Below, in pieces: positions 36,358 through 48,045 of a DNA stretch of 64,000 nt. The position numbers were made by a program, and so were the translations under genes. Position 1 is the stretch's first letter. Every line of letters begins with the position of its first letter. The notes beneath the pieces are model-generated. The model saw only the letters and a list, made by a program, of their open reading frames with translations. It was not told where the DNA came from and searched no databases. The stretch comes from Limnanthes douglasii subsp. nivea (Eukaryota > Streptophyta > Magnoliopsida > Brassicales > Limnanthaceae), in assembly GCA_036936605.1 (NCBI GenBank), contig JAUPFV010000002.1, positions 130,122,376 through 130,186,375 of the forward strand, read 5' to 3'.

Positions 36358-37570
36358 GTCGGAATACACCTAAAATCGTTTCTTACATAAGCATAAAAAA
36401 TATCATGGGTATAAAATACAAACATATTTCCACTAATATAAAATCTTTTTGGTAAGGACCAAAACAAAATCGTGTATATCTAAAACTGATAATATCATAC
36501 TACTATCAAGATTTGATAAGTCCATATTATATATATTTTTGGATTATACAATCTATTTGTTCGCACTAATTGGTATTAGAGCTTCAGATATAGACGGAGC
36601 AGAATGTGGAGATACAATTTTTAGGTGAAGGGAGTGACTTAATTTTTTATGCTTAAGATAAGAGCACCGTGTGCTATAGATATAGATGATGTGTTATATG
36701 AGGATGTAATTCTCAAGTATCGTGCATGATTAGGAAATTTATGATCAGCATAGAAGTCATGAAAAAATCTGTATGTTACTTTATTTAAGAGAAGAATTGT
36801 TAGAATACGAACCAAATCTCATACACGAAAAAAAATCATCGATATATAAACATGAACATATCTCCGCTAGTATGAGACTTTTAGGGTGGAAAAGAAAACG
36901 TTCGTGCGATCTTTCGGACATAGAGAAAAAAAATAACATTCGTTCCGTTCATACTTATATATGTTTTTGGATAATACGACCCACATATTTACAAAATTGG
37001 TATCAGAGCTTCATGTTCAAACGAAAGCAATGTGAGGATGCAATTTTTTTTGTCGAGCATGATTAAGTCATTCTCAATATTGAAGGTTTATGTCCTACAA
37101 ACTCAGATATAACGTGACACAATGATGCAATTATCAATATCAACATGATTATACCAACCATGATTAAGATGTAAGTTCCGAAATTAAGCTTTATATTATT
37201 TTGCTAGAGACGATGATTTTTACAATACAACTAAAGTTCCACATCGTTTAAACACGAAAACTAAGTTTTGTAAATAAGATCTATCATTTTTGTTTAAGGG
37301 GAATATCATTTGAATGCGACGAAAATACCACATCGGTCAAACCTGAGAAATGCCATGGGTATATAGACATATCTTGATTAATATCAGGTTTTTAGGGAGG
37401 ATTATTACAATGGGACCAAAGTCATACATAGTTAAACATTTAAAATAAATTTTTTAATTAAGTTTTATGGTACATATATCGAGGGGAAGATTGTTAGAGT
37501 GCGAATAAAGTCTCACATCGGTTAAACAAGAAAAACATCACAAGTATATAAATATGGACATATATTAAGT
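36358..37570 (+). mobile_element. Third TRIM cluster: several LTR copies in one orientation
   Basis: The first LTR starts TGTCGGAATACACC at about 36358 and is followed by TTGGTATTAGAGC near 36571. The second starts TGTTAGAATACGAACC at 36798 after a purine tract and is followed by TTGGTATCAGAGC near 36996. The third starts TGTTAGAGTGCGAATAAAG at 37492 after GAGGGGAAGAT. Partial copies with CCACATCGGTCAAAC or CCACATCGTTTAAAC lie at about 37230-37430. All share the CCACATCGG...TATATAAA...ATGAG layout of the clusters at 4.1 and 9.2 kb but are a diverged subfamily. There is no coding capacity. Confidence 0.72.
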
Positions 37571-38504
37571 AGCATAAGGTTCGGGAAACCTCACCTAGAG
37601 AGCAATCCAAGCTCAAAATAATAAGCAATATCAAGTCCGAAGCACCCGAACCACATACAAAATTATTCGAAACCCTTATGTTATTCAGCCGAAACATATT
37701 TGTTTCCATAGTAGACCCTGCAACAACAAACATGAGAGCCATATATTTTTGGTTCGTACTCAAAGCTTAGCTATGAACCCCAAAACAACAAAAGTAGGAT
37801 AAAGAATGAGAATGATAAACCAAGCGTATACAAGACAAATTTAACATGGTTCAAATTGTGAAAAAATAATACATCCATGGGTAACATAAACATATTTAAT
37901 ATATAGAAAAGGTTACAAGAAGACTCTCTCAAACACAAAATACTCAACCACTCATCTTTTGTTATAAAGCACTCAAAATCTACAAAAGAAACTATAGATG
38001 TCAGAGTATCTCTAAGTGTTTATCTTATACATTAACTATCTGAAAGCTTAACTTTCTCTATTGAATCTCTCATGTGTTTCTTCTCGCAACATATGACTTC
38101 ATACAATGCTCTCACTATTTATAGAAGATTAAAAATGTGCGCAATATTTTTCATGCTCACAATAGCGCTTGACAGTCATTTTCCAAATTTGACCAATTAA
38201 ACCAACATAAAAAACAAACGACATCCTGGCATCTATACGACAGGTAGTGACGTCTCCTTGTACTAGTATCATGCATGCTACACATGCCTAAATCAACAAC
38301 TCTTTGAACAAAAATTAAAATTACACATCGATAAATGCCTTTAAAAACTCAATTTTTTCTAGAAACAAATAAATATTTTTAAAATCATTGGAAAAATATT
38401 AACTGTACGTTCAACTCTATATGCAATCAATCTACTTGCATTTTTAGCTTGATCCAAATATTTATTCTTATTTTTTATCACTTATGTTTATGTTCTAACA
38501 AATG
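37571..38504. other. Intergenic stretch, nothing recognised
   Basis: No family recognised. A minus-strand frame at 37494-37763 overlaps the last LTR copy and is probably chance. Confidence 0.45.
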
Positions 38505-38830
38505 TATTTGCACCTGAGCTTCAATCTAGTTTATACCGTCGGAAATATTCGAACAAATTTATTTGCACCTGAGCTTCATCTAGTTTATACAGTCGGAGAG
38601 ATTCCGAACAAATTTATTTTCACCTAAGCTTCAATCTAGTTTATATAGTCGGATAGATTCCGATAAATCCTGCACTATAAATATTAGGTTCTCCAAAACC
38701 AAATTAGTTATAGTTTTTTGTAGTACTCTATTCTAGCTTATACCATTTGAGAGATTCAAATAATTCTTGCACTATAAATAGTAGGTTCTCCAACGACAGT
38801 CAGTTATAGTTTTATGTAATATTATATTCT
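38505..38830. repeat. Two sets of tandem repeats
   Basis: 38505-38665 holds three copies of a unit of about 62 bp (AATTTATTTGCACCTGAGC, CTAGTTTATACAGTCGGA, GATTCCGA). 38665-38830 holds two copies of a longer unit with TGCACTATAAATA, TTAGGTTCTCC and TTAGTTATAGTTTT. The TATAAATA box in the second set looks promoter-like and may come from an LTR. There is no coding content. Confidence 0.75.
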
Positions 38831-39079
38831 TAGTTAATTTTTTTCAGTATTTATTACATACAAATAAAAAGTTATACTTCACTGATCTGGTCATAATATC
38901 AACAAGACATCAAATCTTGTAGCTTCCAACTATGTTCCATTAGTAAGAATGTTTCTTATATTTTCAATTATAGCTTTGTATTTTATTTATAGGTAATTAT
39001 GAAAAATTAGGAGAATATTTTATTTTATAACCACCTTTTTTGTTTAATTTAACTAAAAAATTAGAGATGTATTGAAGTG

Positions 39080-39300
39080 GGTAAAAAATACCATTGGTTT
39101 CTCTTGTTTTTTACTTGTAACAAGTTAGTCATTTTTTTTGCGGTGTAATAAACTGGTCCCTTGTGTTACAAAAAACGGAACAAATTAGTTCTTATTGACC
39201 TCAGACCATATTTTCTGCCATAAATGGCCCTTGACCAGCCACATCAGCGTCCCACATGGATCACTGATGTGGCAGCAGTAAAAAAGGTAAAAAAATGTTT
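39080..39300 (+). mobile_element. Candidate left terminus of MULE-3
   Basis: The text TGGTCCCTTGTGTTAC, AACAAATTAGTTC, GGCCCTTGACCAGCCACATC and TGATGTGGCAGCAG resembles the long terminal repeats of plant MULEs, which often carry such 'ccctt' and 'cacgtcagc'-like wording. No inverted partner was found in the window, so this is tentative. Confidence 0.35.
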
Positions 39301-39573
39301 TACTTTTACCCTTCACTATTAACCCTAATTCTACTTATAACCTGGCCCAACCAACTAAAAAACCTAATAGGCCCATCTACCCTAACCGTAAATCGACTCA
39401 ACCTTCATCTTTCTCATTCTAAGATAAACCAAAAATGTGAACCATAAACCTAACCCTAAATATATTCAGCCTTCCTCTCTCCCATCTCCTTCCCCTCTCC
39501 TATCTCTCATTCTAACCTAAGCTTGTAAGCACAATAACCAAACCCTAATCAAAATCGACAGCTACCCAAAATC

Positions 39574-39890
39574 ATGTCTTTTAGTACATCAAAAGGTTCT
39601 ATCAATTCGATTGGGGATGGTTTCTATTATTGTGATATACCCAGCATAACTCGTGCATCTTGGACTCGCCCCAATCCGAGTAGGAAGTTTAAAGGTTGTC
39701 TCAATTTTGGGGTAAGTGTATTTTCGAGATTTACATGTGTGATTTACGATAAAGTTTTGCTAATTTTGATACAATACTCTTTTATGCAGAGAAGTAGACA
39801 TTGTGTGATTTACGATAAATTTTTGTTAATTTTGATACAATACTCTCTCATCTCCTTCCACTCTTTCATCTCTCATTTCAACCTAAGCTA
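39574..39890 (+). pseudogene. Duplicated first exon of the GRF zinc-finger gene
   Basis: A near-copy of 39940-40155: the exon 39574-39711 (SWTRPNPSRKFKGC), the donor GTAAGT at 39712, the following intron and its acceptor TATGCAG. The second exon is cut short after a few bases, where the duplicated unit begins again. The unit is about 366 bp and includes some upstream text (AACCAAACCCTAATCAAAATC). Confidence 0.8.
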
Positions 39891-39939
39891 GTAACCACAA
39901 TAACCAAACCCTAATCAAAATCGACACCTACTTAAAATC

Positions 39940-40340
39940 ATGTCTTATAGTACATCAAAAGGTTCTATCAATTCGATTGAGGATGGTTTCTATTATTGCG
40001 ATATACCCAGCATAACTTGTACATCTTGGACTCGCCCCAATCCGAGTAGGAAGTTTAAAGACTGTATGAATTTTGGGGTAAGTGTATTTTCGAGATTTAC
40101 ATGTGTGATTTACGATAATTTTTTGCTAATTTTGATACAATACTCTTTTATGCAGAGAAGTAGACGTTGTGGGTGTTTTAGGTGGGTTGATCCCTCTGTC
40201 AATGATAACTCGAAAATTTCATTAGTTGCCTATTGAAGAAAATTGGGAGGTTGGAAGCTAATTGTCGCTGGCAGAATATTGCAATTAAGGTTCTTTTGGT
40301 ATGTTTGATTGTATTAGGTGTAGTGTTGTTGTATTTGTAA
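39940..40340 (+). CDS. GRF-type zinc-finger protein with C-terminal membrane segment (one frameshift)
   Basis: Exon 1 is 39940-40077, with donor GTAAGT. Exon 2 starts at 40156 after TATGCAG, and the two join in phase. Together they give the GRF zinc-finger pattern: a Cys near the start (FYYCDIP), then TSWTRPNPSRKFKDC-like text and RRCGCFRWVDP. The exon 2 frame stops at 40234-40236. A neighbouring frame from about 40232 continues as expected for this family with a short charged helix (KKIGRLEANCRWQN) and a hydrophobic segment (VLLVCLIVLGVVLLYL), stopping at 40338-40340. One base change near 40230 therefore breaks the gene. Small plant GRF-finger proteins with this tail are common near transposons; their role is not known to me. 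Confidence 0.72.
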
Positions 40341-40569
40341 ATTGCTAATTTTTGTTTAGAGACTCATCAGTGTACTGGCTTCTTATTATTTTTGTTATTT
40401 TGTATTTCTTTTGTGTATTGGCTTCATAGATTGACGTCAAGGTTTGAAAATATTATATTTTTTGCAATTGATTGAAAATATTTTATTACAGTTTGTTGGT
40501 ATACTTGCTTCTATATTTTGTTGTAGTTTGATAGAAACTGTAGATAATTCAGATAACACTCAATATAAC

Positions 40570-40815
40570 TTGTAATTACAAACACTAAATATTGACCTGT
40601 AATTACATACTAGCTACAACCTGTAATATAGACGTGTAATATAACCAATAATATAGACATGTAATCTAACCAAGAATATAGACATGTAATATAGACCTGT
40701 AATACAACCAGGAATAACAAACCTATAATATAGACCCGTAATATAACCGGTATTTTTTTGTAATGTAGACCTGTATTTTTTTCTGTAATATAAACTCAAT
40801 ACAATATGTAACACA
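40570..40815. repeat. MULE-3 motif array (GTAATATAGACNTG)
   Basis: About thirteen to fifteen imperfect copies of a short unit, alternately GTAATATAGACCT and GTAATATAACC, at about 12-bp spacing. It fills the noncoding gap between the GRF gene's stop (40340) and the transposase C-terminus (41091). Confidence 0.8.
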
Positions 40816-41090
40816 AGTTTAAGCCATACAAAAACATCACATTCCATTCAGCAATACACAAAGTATCTAAGGTGTATCACTTACAAAAACAAACCCTTAA
40901 TAATAACACCATTTAATCCACTCTTAGCCATTACACTAAGCCACCGAAGGTAAAAAACAACAACAATACAGTAGTTAACCTCACCGGCTATTACAGAAAA
41001 CTTACTCATATCACCATACTACCTCACAACAAACAATCCATCAAGGTGTAGCATGTTTCGTCAATGGTTCACTACCCACTGCCTATGATT
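40816..41090. other. Short noncoding gap
   Basis: No gene. It lies between the motif array and the stop of the C-terminal transposase fragment on the minus strand. Confidence 0.45.
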
Positions 41091-41345
41091 GGGAAACTCA
41101 TGTTGCCGCGACAGAGCTGCATGAGTTCCCAATGCAAGATCCGGTAACAACACCAACATAAATATTAATGTTGACAACTGTATTACCTGAACCAGCAGCT
41201 GCTGCACCACCATGTGATGTAGCTGTGGAATATCGATGTGCAAGTCTACAATGAACATCTAAATTTTTGGCCTTTGCATTTTCTAACGATGAATCGTGGA
41301 GCTTTTACTTTTTGCTTATCGCCGTAGCTGATGCCTGCTTTGCAT
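41091..41345 (-). pseudogene. C-terminal fragment of the MULE-3 transposase
   Basis: A minus-strand frame from about 41345 to the stop near 41107 has one internal stop. It reads a basic/polar stretch followed by HRYSTATSHGGAAAAGSG and a low-complexity NTVVNINIYVGVV tail. Such Ala/Gly and Asn-rich tails are usual at the end of MURA-type transposases. It lies in the same orientation as the N-terminal part at 41840-43083. The catalytic core that should lie between them is absent. Confidence 0.45.
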
Positions 41346-41839
41346 CCTTAAATTGTTACATATTTTTTGTCCTTACCTAGTTGTTTACGTGGGGATGTAA
41401 TACTGTTGTGTGATGAAAATAAGGATGGTGCAATAGTATATATATCAAAGATAAAATGAACAGCTAGATTCCCAAAACACCACTTGTCTAATATGTCCAA
41501 AACCACTTTAATAGAAAAAATATGAATCTTACAGTTGGGACCACATTTCAATGCATCATGTCTCCTCTTCTATCAACGCAATAGATTACACTACCCTACA
41601 TAAAGGCATACAAATATAAATAAACATTTACCGGGACCACAACATATGAAACCATAACACATATAAATATACACTTATTGGGACCACAACACATGCAACC
41701 ACACTCAACCACACTAAATATTTCCTTGAAACTTAACCTATAACAATATTGTCTGCATATATAACCACACTCAGTTAACCACTCAACTACACTGGTTCAT
41801 AGCTATCATTCAACTCCACTGATTCGTAGCTATCATCTT

Positions 41840-43083
41840 CACTTTCATTAACACTAGTATCTTCTCGATGCTCTGTATTCGTATCAAACTGCGACATATC
41901 AATCTCTGCGAAGAATGAATCATCCAGATCTTTGATTGAAACTTCTTCACTTCAACCTACACCAGCTCTCTCTTGTACACCATCAGCTTCCGCTGCACTT
42001 ACACCACCTCTCTCTTGTACACTAGTAGCTTCCTTTGCACCAAGATCACCTCTCTCTTGTACACCAATAGCTTCATCTACACCTCCACAAACTCTCTCTT
42101 GTACACCAGCAGCCCATCTACAGCTACACCACCTCTCTTTTGAACACCAGCAGCCCCATCTATACCTACACCACCTGCATCACCAACAACATCAACCCCA
42201 TTTACACCTACATGATCATTTTCATCACTAACAGGCCCCTACACTACCCTAGCTACAATCTCCTCATTTACACCAACAACATCATCTACACCAAGTCCCT
42301 CATTTATACTAACAGGCACATTTTCATCACCAGCCCCTCATTCACACCTACAACAACTTCGTCTACACCAACATGCTCATCTACGTCACCAACACCCTCA
42401 TTTACACATATAACAACAGCCTCATTTTCACCAGCAAACTCCTCTACACCTACACCAACACCCTCCTCTACACCTACACCAACACCTTCATCTACACACA
42501 CACCATCACCCTCATCTACACCTACACCAGCACTAAAACTTACACCCACACCAACATCATAATTTACAATTTTATCACCAAAAAACTCCTCTACATCCCC
42601 AACATGATCCTCATCTACATCACCGTGTACAACATCTTATGTATGGGAAAGTACTATACTTGTAGTTCCATTAAGATCGACTATAAGAACTGTCCTATTT
42701 TTTTGTTGGAGTCAATACAACCTCCAATAGTGGATTCATGTCTGCATATATATTCACGTCCATTTTTGGGCCAAGCCGCTATGTCAACGCGAATGTGTCT
42801 GCATCAGACTCTATGAGCTTTATAGAAAAATCCACACTAGGTATGTTATACGCAAACACTTAATTCCCCCCCCCCCCTAACCTTTTGCTTCTGTGAGATC
42901 AATCATGGAATATAGTTCCAACAGACTAAATGTGTATAGGTTTACATAGTCTATGGTTTCACATTTCCCTCCAACATATTTTAACTTCATTTTACCCATA
43001 ACTTTATCATTGTAATGGTAGTGTGCAGTAAAAATGATGTTATTTAAACCTGAAATATGATAAACAAAGAAACCATAAATCAC
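41840..43083 (-). pseudogene. N-terminal part of a MURA-type transposase (MULE-3)
   Basis: From 43083 downwards the minus strand encodes a PB1-like N-terminal domain of MuDR-type proteins (FTAHYHYNDKVMGKMKLKYV, GGKCETIDYVNLYTFSLLEL). After a gap come a block with NIYADMNPLL and a long acidic repeat region at 42620-42130 (units such as VGVEEGVGV and VDEGVGV). An acidic end follows near 41930-41800 (DLDDSFFAEIDMSQFDTN, NESEDDSYE). On the plus strand the repeats are an ACACCNACNCC minisatellite that also gives long meaningless Pro/Thr frames. The core catalytic domain and SWIM finger are missing, so this is an internally deleted element. Confidence 0.65.
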
Positions 43084-43249
43084 GAGAAAACCCTAAAATA
43101 TGTCAACAACAACACCAAATTTCTTTGAGCCAGACACTCAGATTGTTCAGATGTGATTTGTTCCATAATTTTTTTGAGCCATATACAATGACAAGAACAA
43201 GATGTTGCAGCAATGTACATGTTTCAGTTATAGACATAACTACCTTTTA

Positions 43250-46200
43250 TTTTTTTGAGCTCCAACATATTGCACCTTCATTGAACATAAAAACACCGTG
43301 TATGATTTCACCTTCATCTCTAATTCTATTTTATAAAAAATGCCAAACTCCATTGTACCTTGTAAGTATCGCAAAACTCTCTTAGCTGCATGCATATGTT
43401 CCTCAATTGGTTTGGCCATGAACCAAGACAATAAGCAGACCACATACATCATGTCAGGTCTTTTAACTGTGAGGTACATTAGACAACCCACAAACTGCTT
43501 GTATAAAGTAACATCAACTTCTTTTCCAGCTCCTTCTTTTGAGAGTTTGGAACCTGGGACAATGGGATTTTTTATTGCATTACAATCTGTCATGTCAAAC
43601 CTTTCCAACACCTCATGAGCATACTTTTTCTGTCTTAAGCGAATCCCATATTGGCTTTGATGAATTTCAACACCAAGAAAGAACCTCATCAAACCAAGAT
43701 CAATCATCTCAAATTATCGTTTCATTGACAACTTAAATTCTTCAATTAAGTGTTCATCATTTCTAGTTAAAACTAAAGCATCTACATAGAGACTTACCAT
43801 GATATACTTAACTCCTTCCCTCTTAATGAATAATTTGTGATCATGACTACTTCTGTCAAATCCTTCTTGCTTAAAATACCTCTATACCTGACAAAACCAA
43901 GCACGGGGAGCTTGCTTCAAACCATACAAAGCTTTCTTGGGTTGATATACTTTATCTTCTTCGCTTTTTTGACAAAACCCTCTGGTTGATCCACATACAC
44001 CACTTCTTTCAATTCTCCATAAGAAAGCACTTTTTACATCTAATTGATATACTTTCCAAATTTTGTGTGCAACAACCAGTAAAATCCTAATTGTATCCCA
44101 TTTTGCAACCGATCCAAAGACTTTATAATAGTCAATGTCTTCTTCTTGTGCATATCCTTTCACCACCAATCTTGATTTGTATTTATCCACTTTTCCATCT
44201 TCATTTAATTTAGTCTTGAAAAACCATTTAACCCTGATTTTCTTTGCATTAGCAGGGAGAGTTACAAGTTCCCATGTGTTGTTTTTCTCAATGGCTTCTA
44301 TTTCACATTTCATTGTTTCAATCCACTTTGTTTCTTTGACAGCTTCTTTAAAACGCATCAGATCAACATGAGACATAAATAGTGTCAATGTCATTTGTAC
44401 TTCATCCTCTTCATCTGAAATCCTTTCTCCACTTTGATAATCTTGCATCTATATTGGTGCTCTATGACTTCTTTCCTGATGTGTTTCAGGTTGTGGTGAC
44501 ATGACATTATTTTCAGCTTTGATTTCTATATCAACAGCTTTGATTTCTTCATCATTCTCCTCTTTAGTAGTGTCTTCGTCTCTCTATTCAAGACTATCAT
44601 CTGACGTTTTTACATCAACATTCCAATCCCACTTATATTCCTCTTCGAATATTACATCCTGACTAATGATAATTTTATTTAAAGTTTGATCATAAAGTCG
44701 GTATGACTTTGACTCCTCGCTTACTCCAAGTAAAACACACTTATAGCTCATGTTATCTAGCTTTATTCTACGGTGTTCATGGATGTGCACATGACCTATG
44801 CAACCAAATTTTTTTGAAATAACTCACACTTGGTTAATTCCACTCTAGCACTCTTCTGGAACCATATCACTTACAACACTTGTCACACTTCTATTCAACA
44901 CGTGACACATCCACTTAGCCGCCTTAGCCCAAATATTTTTAGCATGCTCTTTTCTGCGAGTAGACATCTGATTATGTTCATGATTGTGCGATTTCGTCTC
45001 TCGGCTACTCCATTTTGCTGAGGAGTGTAGGCAACAGTTAGTTGTCTTCTGATTCCATTTTCTTCACAAAATTGGTTGAAGCTATTTGAAGTAAACTCTC
45101 ATTTCCTATCAGTTCTCGGACAACATATAAATTTTCCAGCTTCTTTTTCGATAAGGTTGTTGAAGTTCTTAAAAACAACAAAAGCTTCATTTTTTCTAAC
45201 AAAAAGTATATCCAACTTTTGCGACTATAATCATCTACCAACAAGAATATATACCTTTTTCCACTTTGAGAAGCAGGAGATATCGGCCCACATAAGTCTG
45301 CATGAACAAGCTTCAATTTCTATGTTGTTCGCCACTGACTTTTCTTTGACATGATTTCCCGATGTTGCTTTCCAATATTGCATACTTCACACACTTTCGT
45401 TGCCTCTTTCATTTGAGGTAATCCATTTACCATTTGCTTTTCTTGCATAGTCTTAATGTATGTGTTACTCAAATGCCCATAGCGCTTGTGCCATAAACCG
45501 GATGACTCATCATCTTCTACTTTCAGACACCTATTTAGACCAGACTATCTAATTGTAGATATAGTGAACATACGGTTTATTGTCATTGTAGAGTTTATAA
45601 TCAACCCTTTACGAGGATGGTAGATTTTACATGCTACTTTACCGATAAAAATAGTTAAACCCCTTTCTTGAAGTTGTCCAACACTCAGCAGATTATTAGT
45701 CAATTCTATCATATGATTTGAGCAACCGGAATCAATATCTTTAACCTCTTTGATATTCATATGCGCTATTAAAAGTAATTCTTCTCATTCATCGAACTCG
45801 ACATAGTTTGCTCTTTTTTTCTCCATTTGGGCATTATATTGATAATGTCCTAGCTTGTATCACCAAAAGCACTCAACATGAGCTCTGCTAATAGTCCATC
45901 CTCTTCCACCTCTTCCTCTGCCTCTCGAAAAATTACTTTCCTTTTTCCAAAATTACTTCTTCCTTGTCCATAACTGCGATCACCCTCGACTTTTAGTACT
46001 TGTTCTTCAGAGACCTTGCATCGTAGCTTTTGTTCATGAACAAGTAATGATCTTTGCAACTCATCGACTGTCATTTGATCAATATCGTTTGACTCCTCAA
46101 TTGGATATACAATATAATTGAAATCGTCTGTCATCGTGCATAGGATTTTCTTAACAATCTTTACATCTTCCAGGTCTTCTCCACAATTCTTATGTTATTT

Positions 46201-46590
46201 GCTATGACCATGACTCTTCCGAAATAATATGTCATTGTTTCAGACAATCTTCGAAGCCTATGGAGTTGAGTACGCTCCACTCTTTCATTGCCATTATATT
46301 TGGTCTTCATTGCTTCCCAAAGTTGTTTGGATGTCTATTCTTGAGTGATGGTCTTCAAAATAGTCTTGTCGATGGACTGAAACAAGTAATTCTTTGCCTT
46401 CAAATCTTTAAGCCTAGATTTATCCAACATCTTTTGATACACTGCCGTCAACACTTCATCTTCTTCAGGTTCCTACTCTTTTGAACATAAGAGATTCTCC
46501 ATGAGTAAACTCAGGTGATTGTATTCTCCATCAAATTTGGGCACACATGGGGCACTAAAATTGTTTGAATTAGATGTTATTTTTTTCACA
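43250..46590 (-). pseudogene. Ty1/copia element on the minus strand, truncated
   Basis: Read from 46590 downwards. Gag starts near SNSNNFSAPCVPKFDGEYNH and includes 46134-45850. The protease site is near 45735 (DSGCSNHM, intact). Integrase is at 45316-45038 (KLVHADLCGPISPAS, FLLVDDYSRKSW), with its C-terminal piece at 44790-44584. Reverse transcriptase lies at 44448-43882 (NNTWELVTLP, VKWFFKTKLNEDGKVDKYK, ALYGLKQAPRAWF), with a gap, and then 43707-43240 (LMRFFLGVEIHQS, RVLRYLQGTMEFGIFYK). The frame ends abruptly in RNase H near 43250, next to the MULE-3 remnant. Several stops and frame breaks make it inactive. No 3' LTR is visible. A weak reverse primer-site match (GCTCTGGTACTA) at 46983-46994 may mark the 5' LTR edge. 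Confidence 0.85.
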
Positions 46591-46689
46591 CTTTCTTTAC
46601 TATTGTTTCACACTTTTTTTTTTACTTTTTTCCACTCAAAACACTCTTGTTACTTTCCTCACTTTTTCTTCACTCAAAAACTCTTGTTT

Positions 46690-47400
46690 TAGTCAGACAC
46701 ACACACCTCACTCTTTTTGTGTTTCACTCAGACACACATACCTCGCTCTTTTTTTGTTTCACTCAGACACACACACCTCACTCTTTTTGTGTTTCACTCA
46801 GACACACATACCTCGCTCTTTTTATGTTTCACTCAGACACACATACCTCACTCTTTTTGTGTTTCACTCACACATACCTCACTCTTTTTGTGTTTCAGTC
46901 AGACATACATACCTCACTTTTTTATGTTTCACTCACACACACATACCTCACTCAGATTGTTTTACTCAAACACACATACCTTGCTCTGGTACTATATTAT
47001 TTAATAATCATAATCGGTCATCTCAAATTCTCGTGTCATTGACCTCATCACACATACCTTTTAATTATCATACCTTGTGCCACTGACCTTGTGTTACTCA
47101 AACACACATACCTTGTTTCATTCAAAGACTTTTGTTTTACTCAAACACACATACCTCACTCTTTTTTTGTTTCACTCAAACACGCATATATCATTCTTTA
47201 CGTGTTTCACTCAGACACACATACCTCACTCTTTTTATGTTTGACTCAGACACACATACCTCACCTTTTTGTGTTTCACTCAGACACACATACATCATTC
47301 TTTTTGTGTTTCACTCAGACACACATACCTCACTCTTTTTGTGTTTCACCAGACACACATAGCTCACGTTTTTTTGTGTTTCACTCAAACAGACTTACCT
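46690..47400. repeat. Minisatellite, about 33-36-bp units (TTTCACTCAGACACACATACCTCAC)
   Basis: About fifteen copies of TTTTTGTGTTTCACTCAGACACACATACCTCACTC with small indels, in two blocks (46690-46985 and 47085-47400). A non-repeat segment between them contains TCATCTCAAATTCTCGTGTC, which closely resembles 43706-43730 in the copia reverse transcriptase region. All three frames stay open because of the repeat and encode nothing. It sits at the 5' side of the minus-strand copia gag. Confidence 0.9.
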
Positions 47401-47985
47401 TACTCTCACTCAAATTTTTTGGAATTGATTTAATTGCTTTAATTATCATATTTAATAATTAGATGTTATATGAATTAGTATTTTAGACGTTACATCAATT
47501 AGTATTTTAGACTTTACTATTTCGGTCAATAAAAGCTATCATTTATTGACTGGAATATGTAACGCTTCTTGTAGGCTATTTAATGTCATTTTGTGTTGCA
47601 GTTCAGAGCACCATGCGTAGATGGAACGCTTCTTGTAGGCTATTTAAAGCCATTTTGGGGTATGATCGTTTAGATATTGACTGAATGGTGAATAAATATA
47701 CTATTAAGGTATGATCGTTTAGATATTGACAAAATCGGATTGAATGGTTGAGTTTATTGGTTCGAATCGCACTGAATTGTTAAGCTTCCGATTTAGTTTT
47801 TGAAGTTGGAATACTAGGTTTTTGGTTCGGTTTGACCCATTTAGTTTCGGTTGGGCCGTTTCGATCTGTTTCGATTCAGTCTGGTTTTGATCTATTTAAA
47901 TAAAAAATTAAATCCAAATATAACTTGAGGATATAAAAATTAAAATTAGAAATTAAATTTTGATTTTTTTGATTTTTTTTATAGT
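47400..47985. other. Noncoding stretch with short direct repeats, left flank of MULE-2
   Basis: AACGCTTCTTGTAGGCTATT occurs at about 47561 and 47628, and GGTATGATCGTTTAGATATT at about 47659 and 47707. From about 47740 to 47905 the text is rich in GGTTCGGTTT/TTCGATCTG-type words, like the hAT miniature elements. Similar wording resumes at 56225-56420 on the other side of MULE-2, so the element may have inserted into such a repeat. Confidence 0.5.
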
Positions 47986-47994
47986 TTTGTTAAT
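47986..47994. repeat. Target-site duplication of MULE-2, left
   Basis: TTTGTTAAT, identical to 56193-56201. Nine bases is the standard Mutator-superfamily duplication. Confidence 0.9.
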
Positions 47995-48045
47995 GGGTAT
48001 GGCTATATATACCCAATTCCGGTTTAAGTATACCTAAAATCCTCT
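47995..48045 (+). repeat. MULE-2 left terminal inverted repeat
   Basis: About 50 bp that pairs with 56143-56192 in reverse complement, with scattered mismatches. The clearest shared block is CGGTTTAAGTATACCTAA against TGGTTTAAGTATATCTAA. Confidence 0.88.

Noticed and set aside
41932..42562. Pro/Thr/Ser-rich plus-strand frames
   Set aside because: Mirror of the acidic Gly/Val/Glu repeats of the minus-strand transposase N-terminal region.
46574..47462. Five overlapping frames with HTYLTLF-like repeats
   Set aside because: The minisatellite unit leaves all three frames open; no start context, splice sites or family.
47758..47772. GGTTCGAATC, a tRNA B-box-like word
   Set aside because: No A box or cloverleaf around it; it lies in CGGTT-type repeat text.
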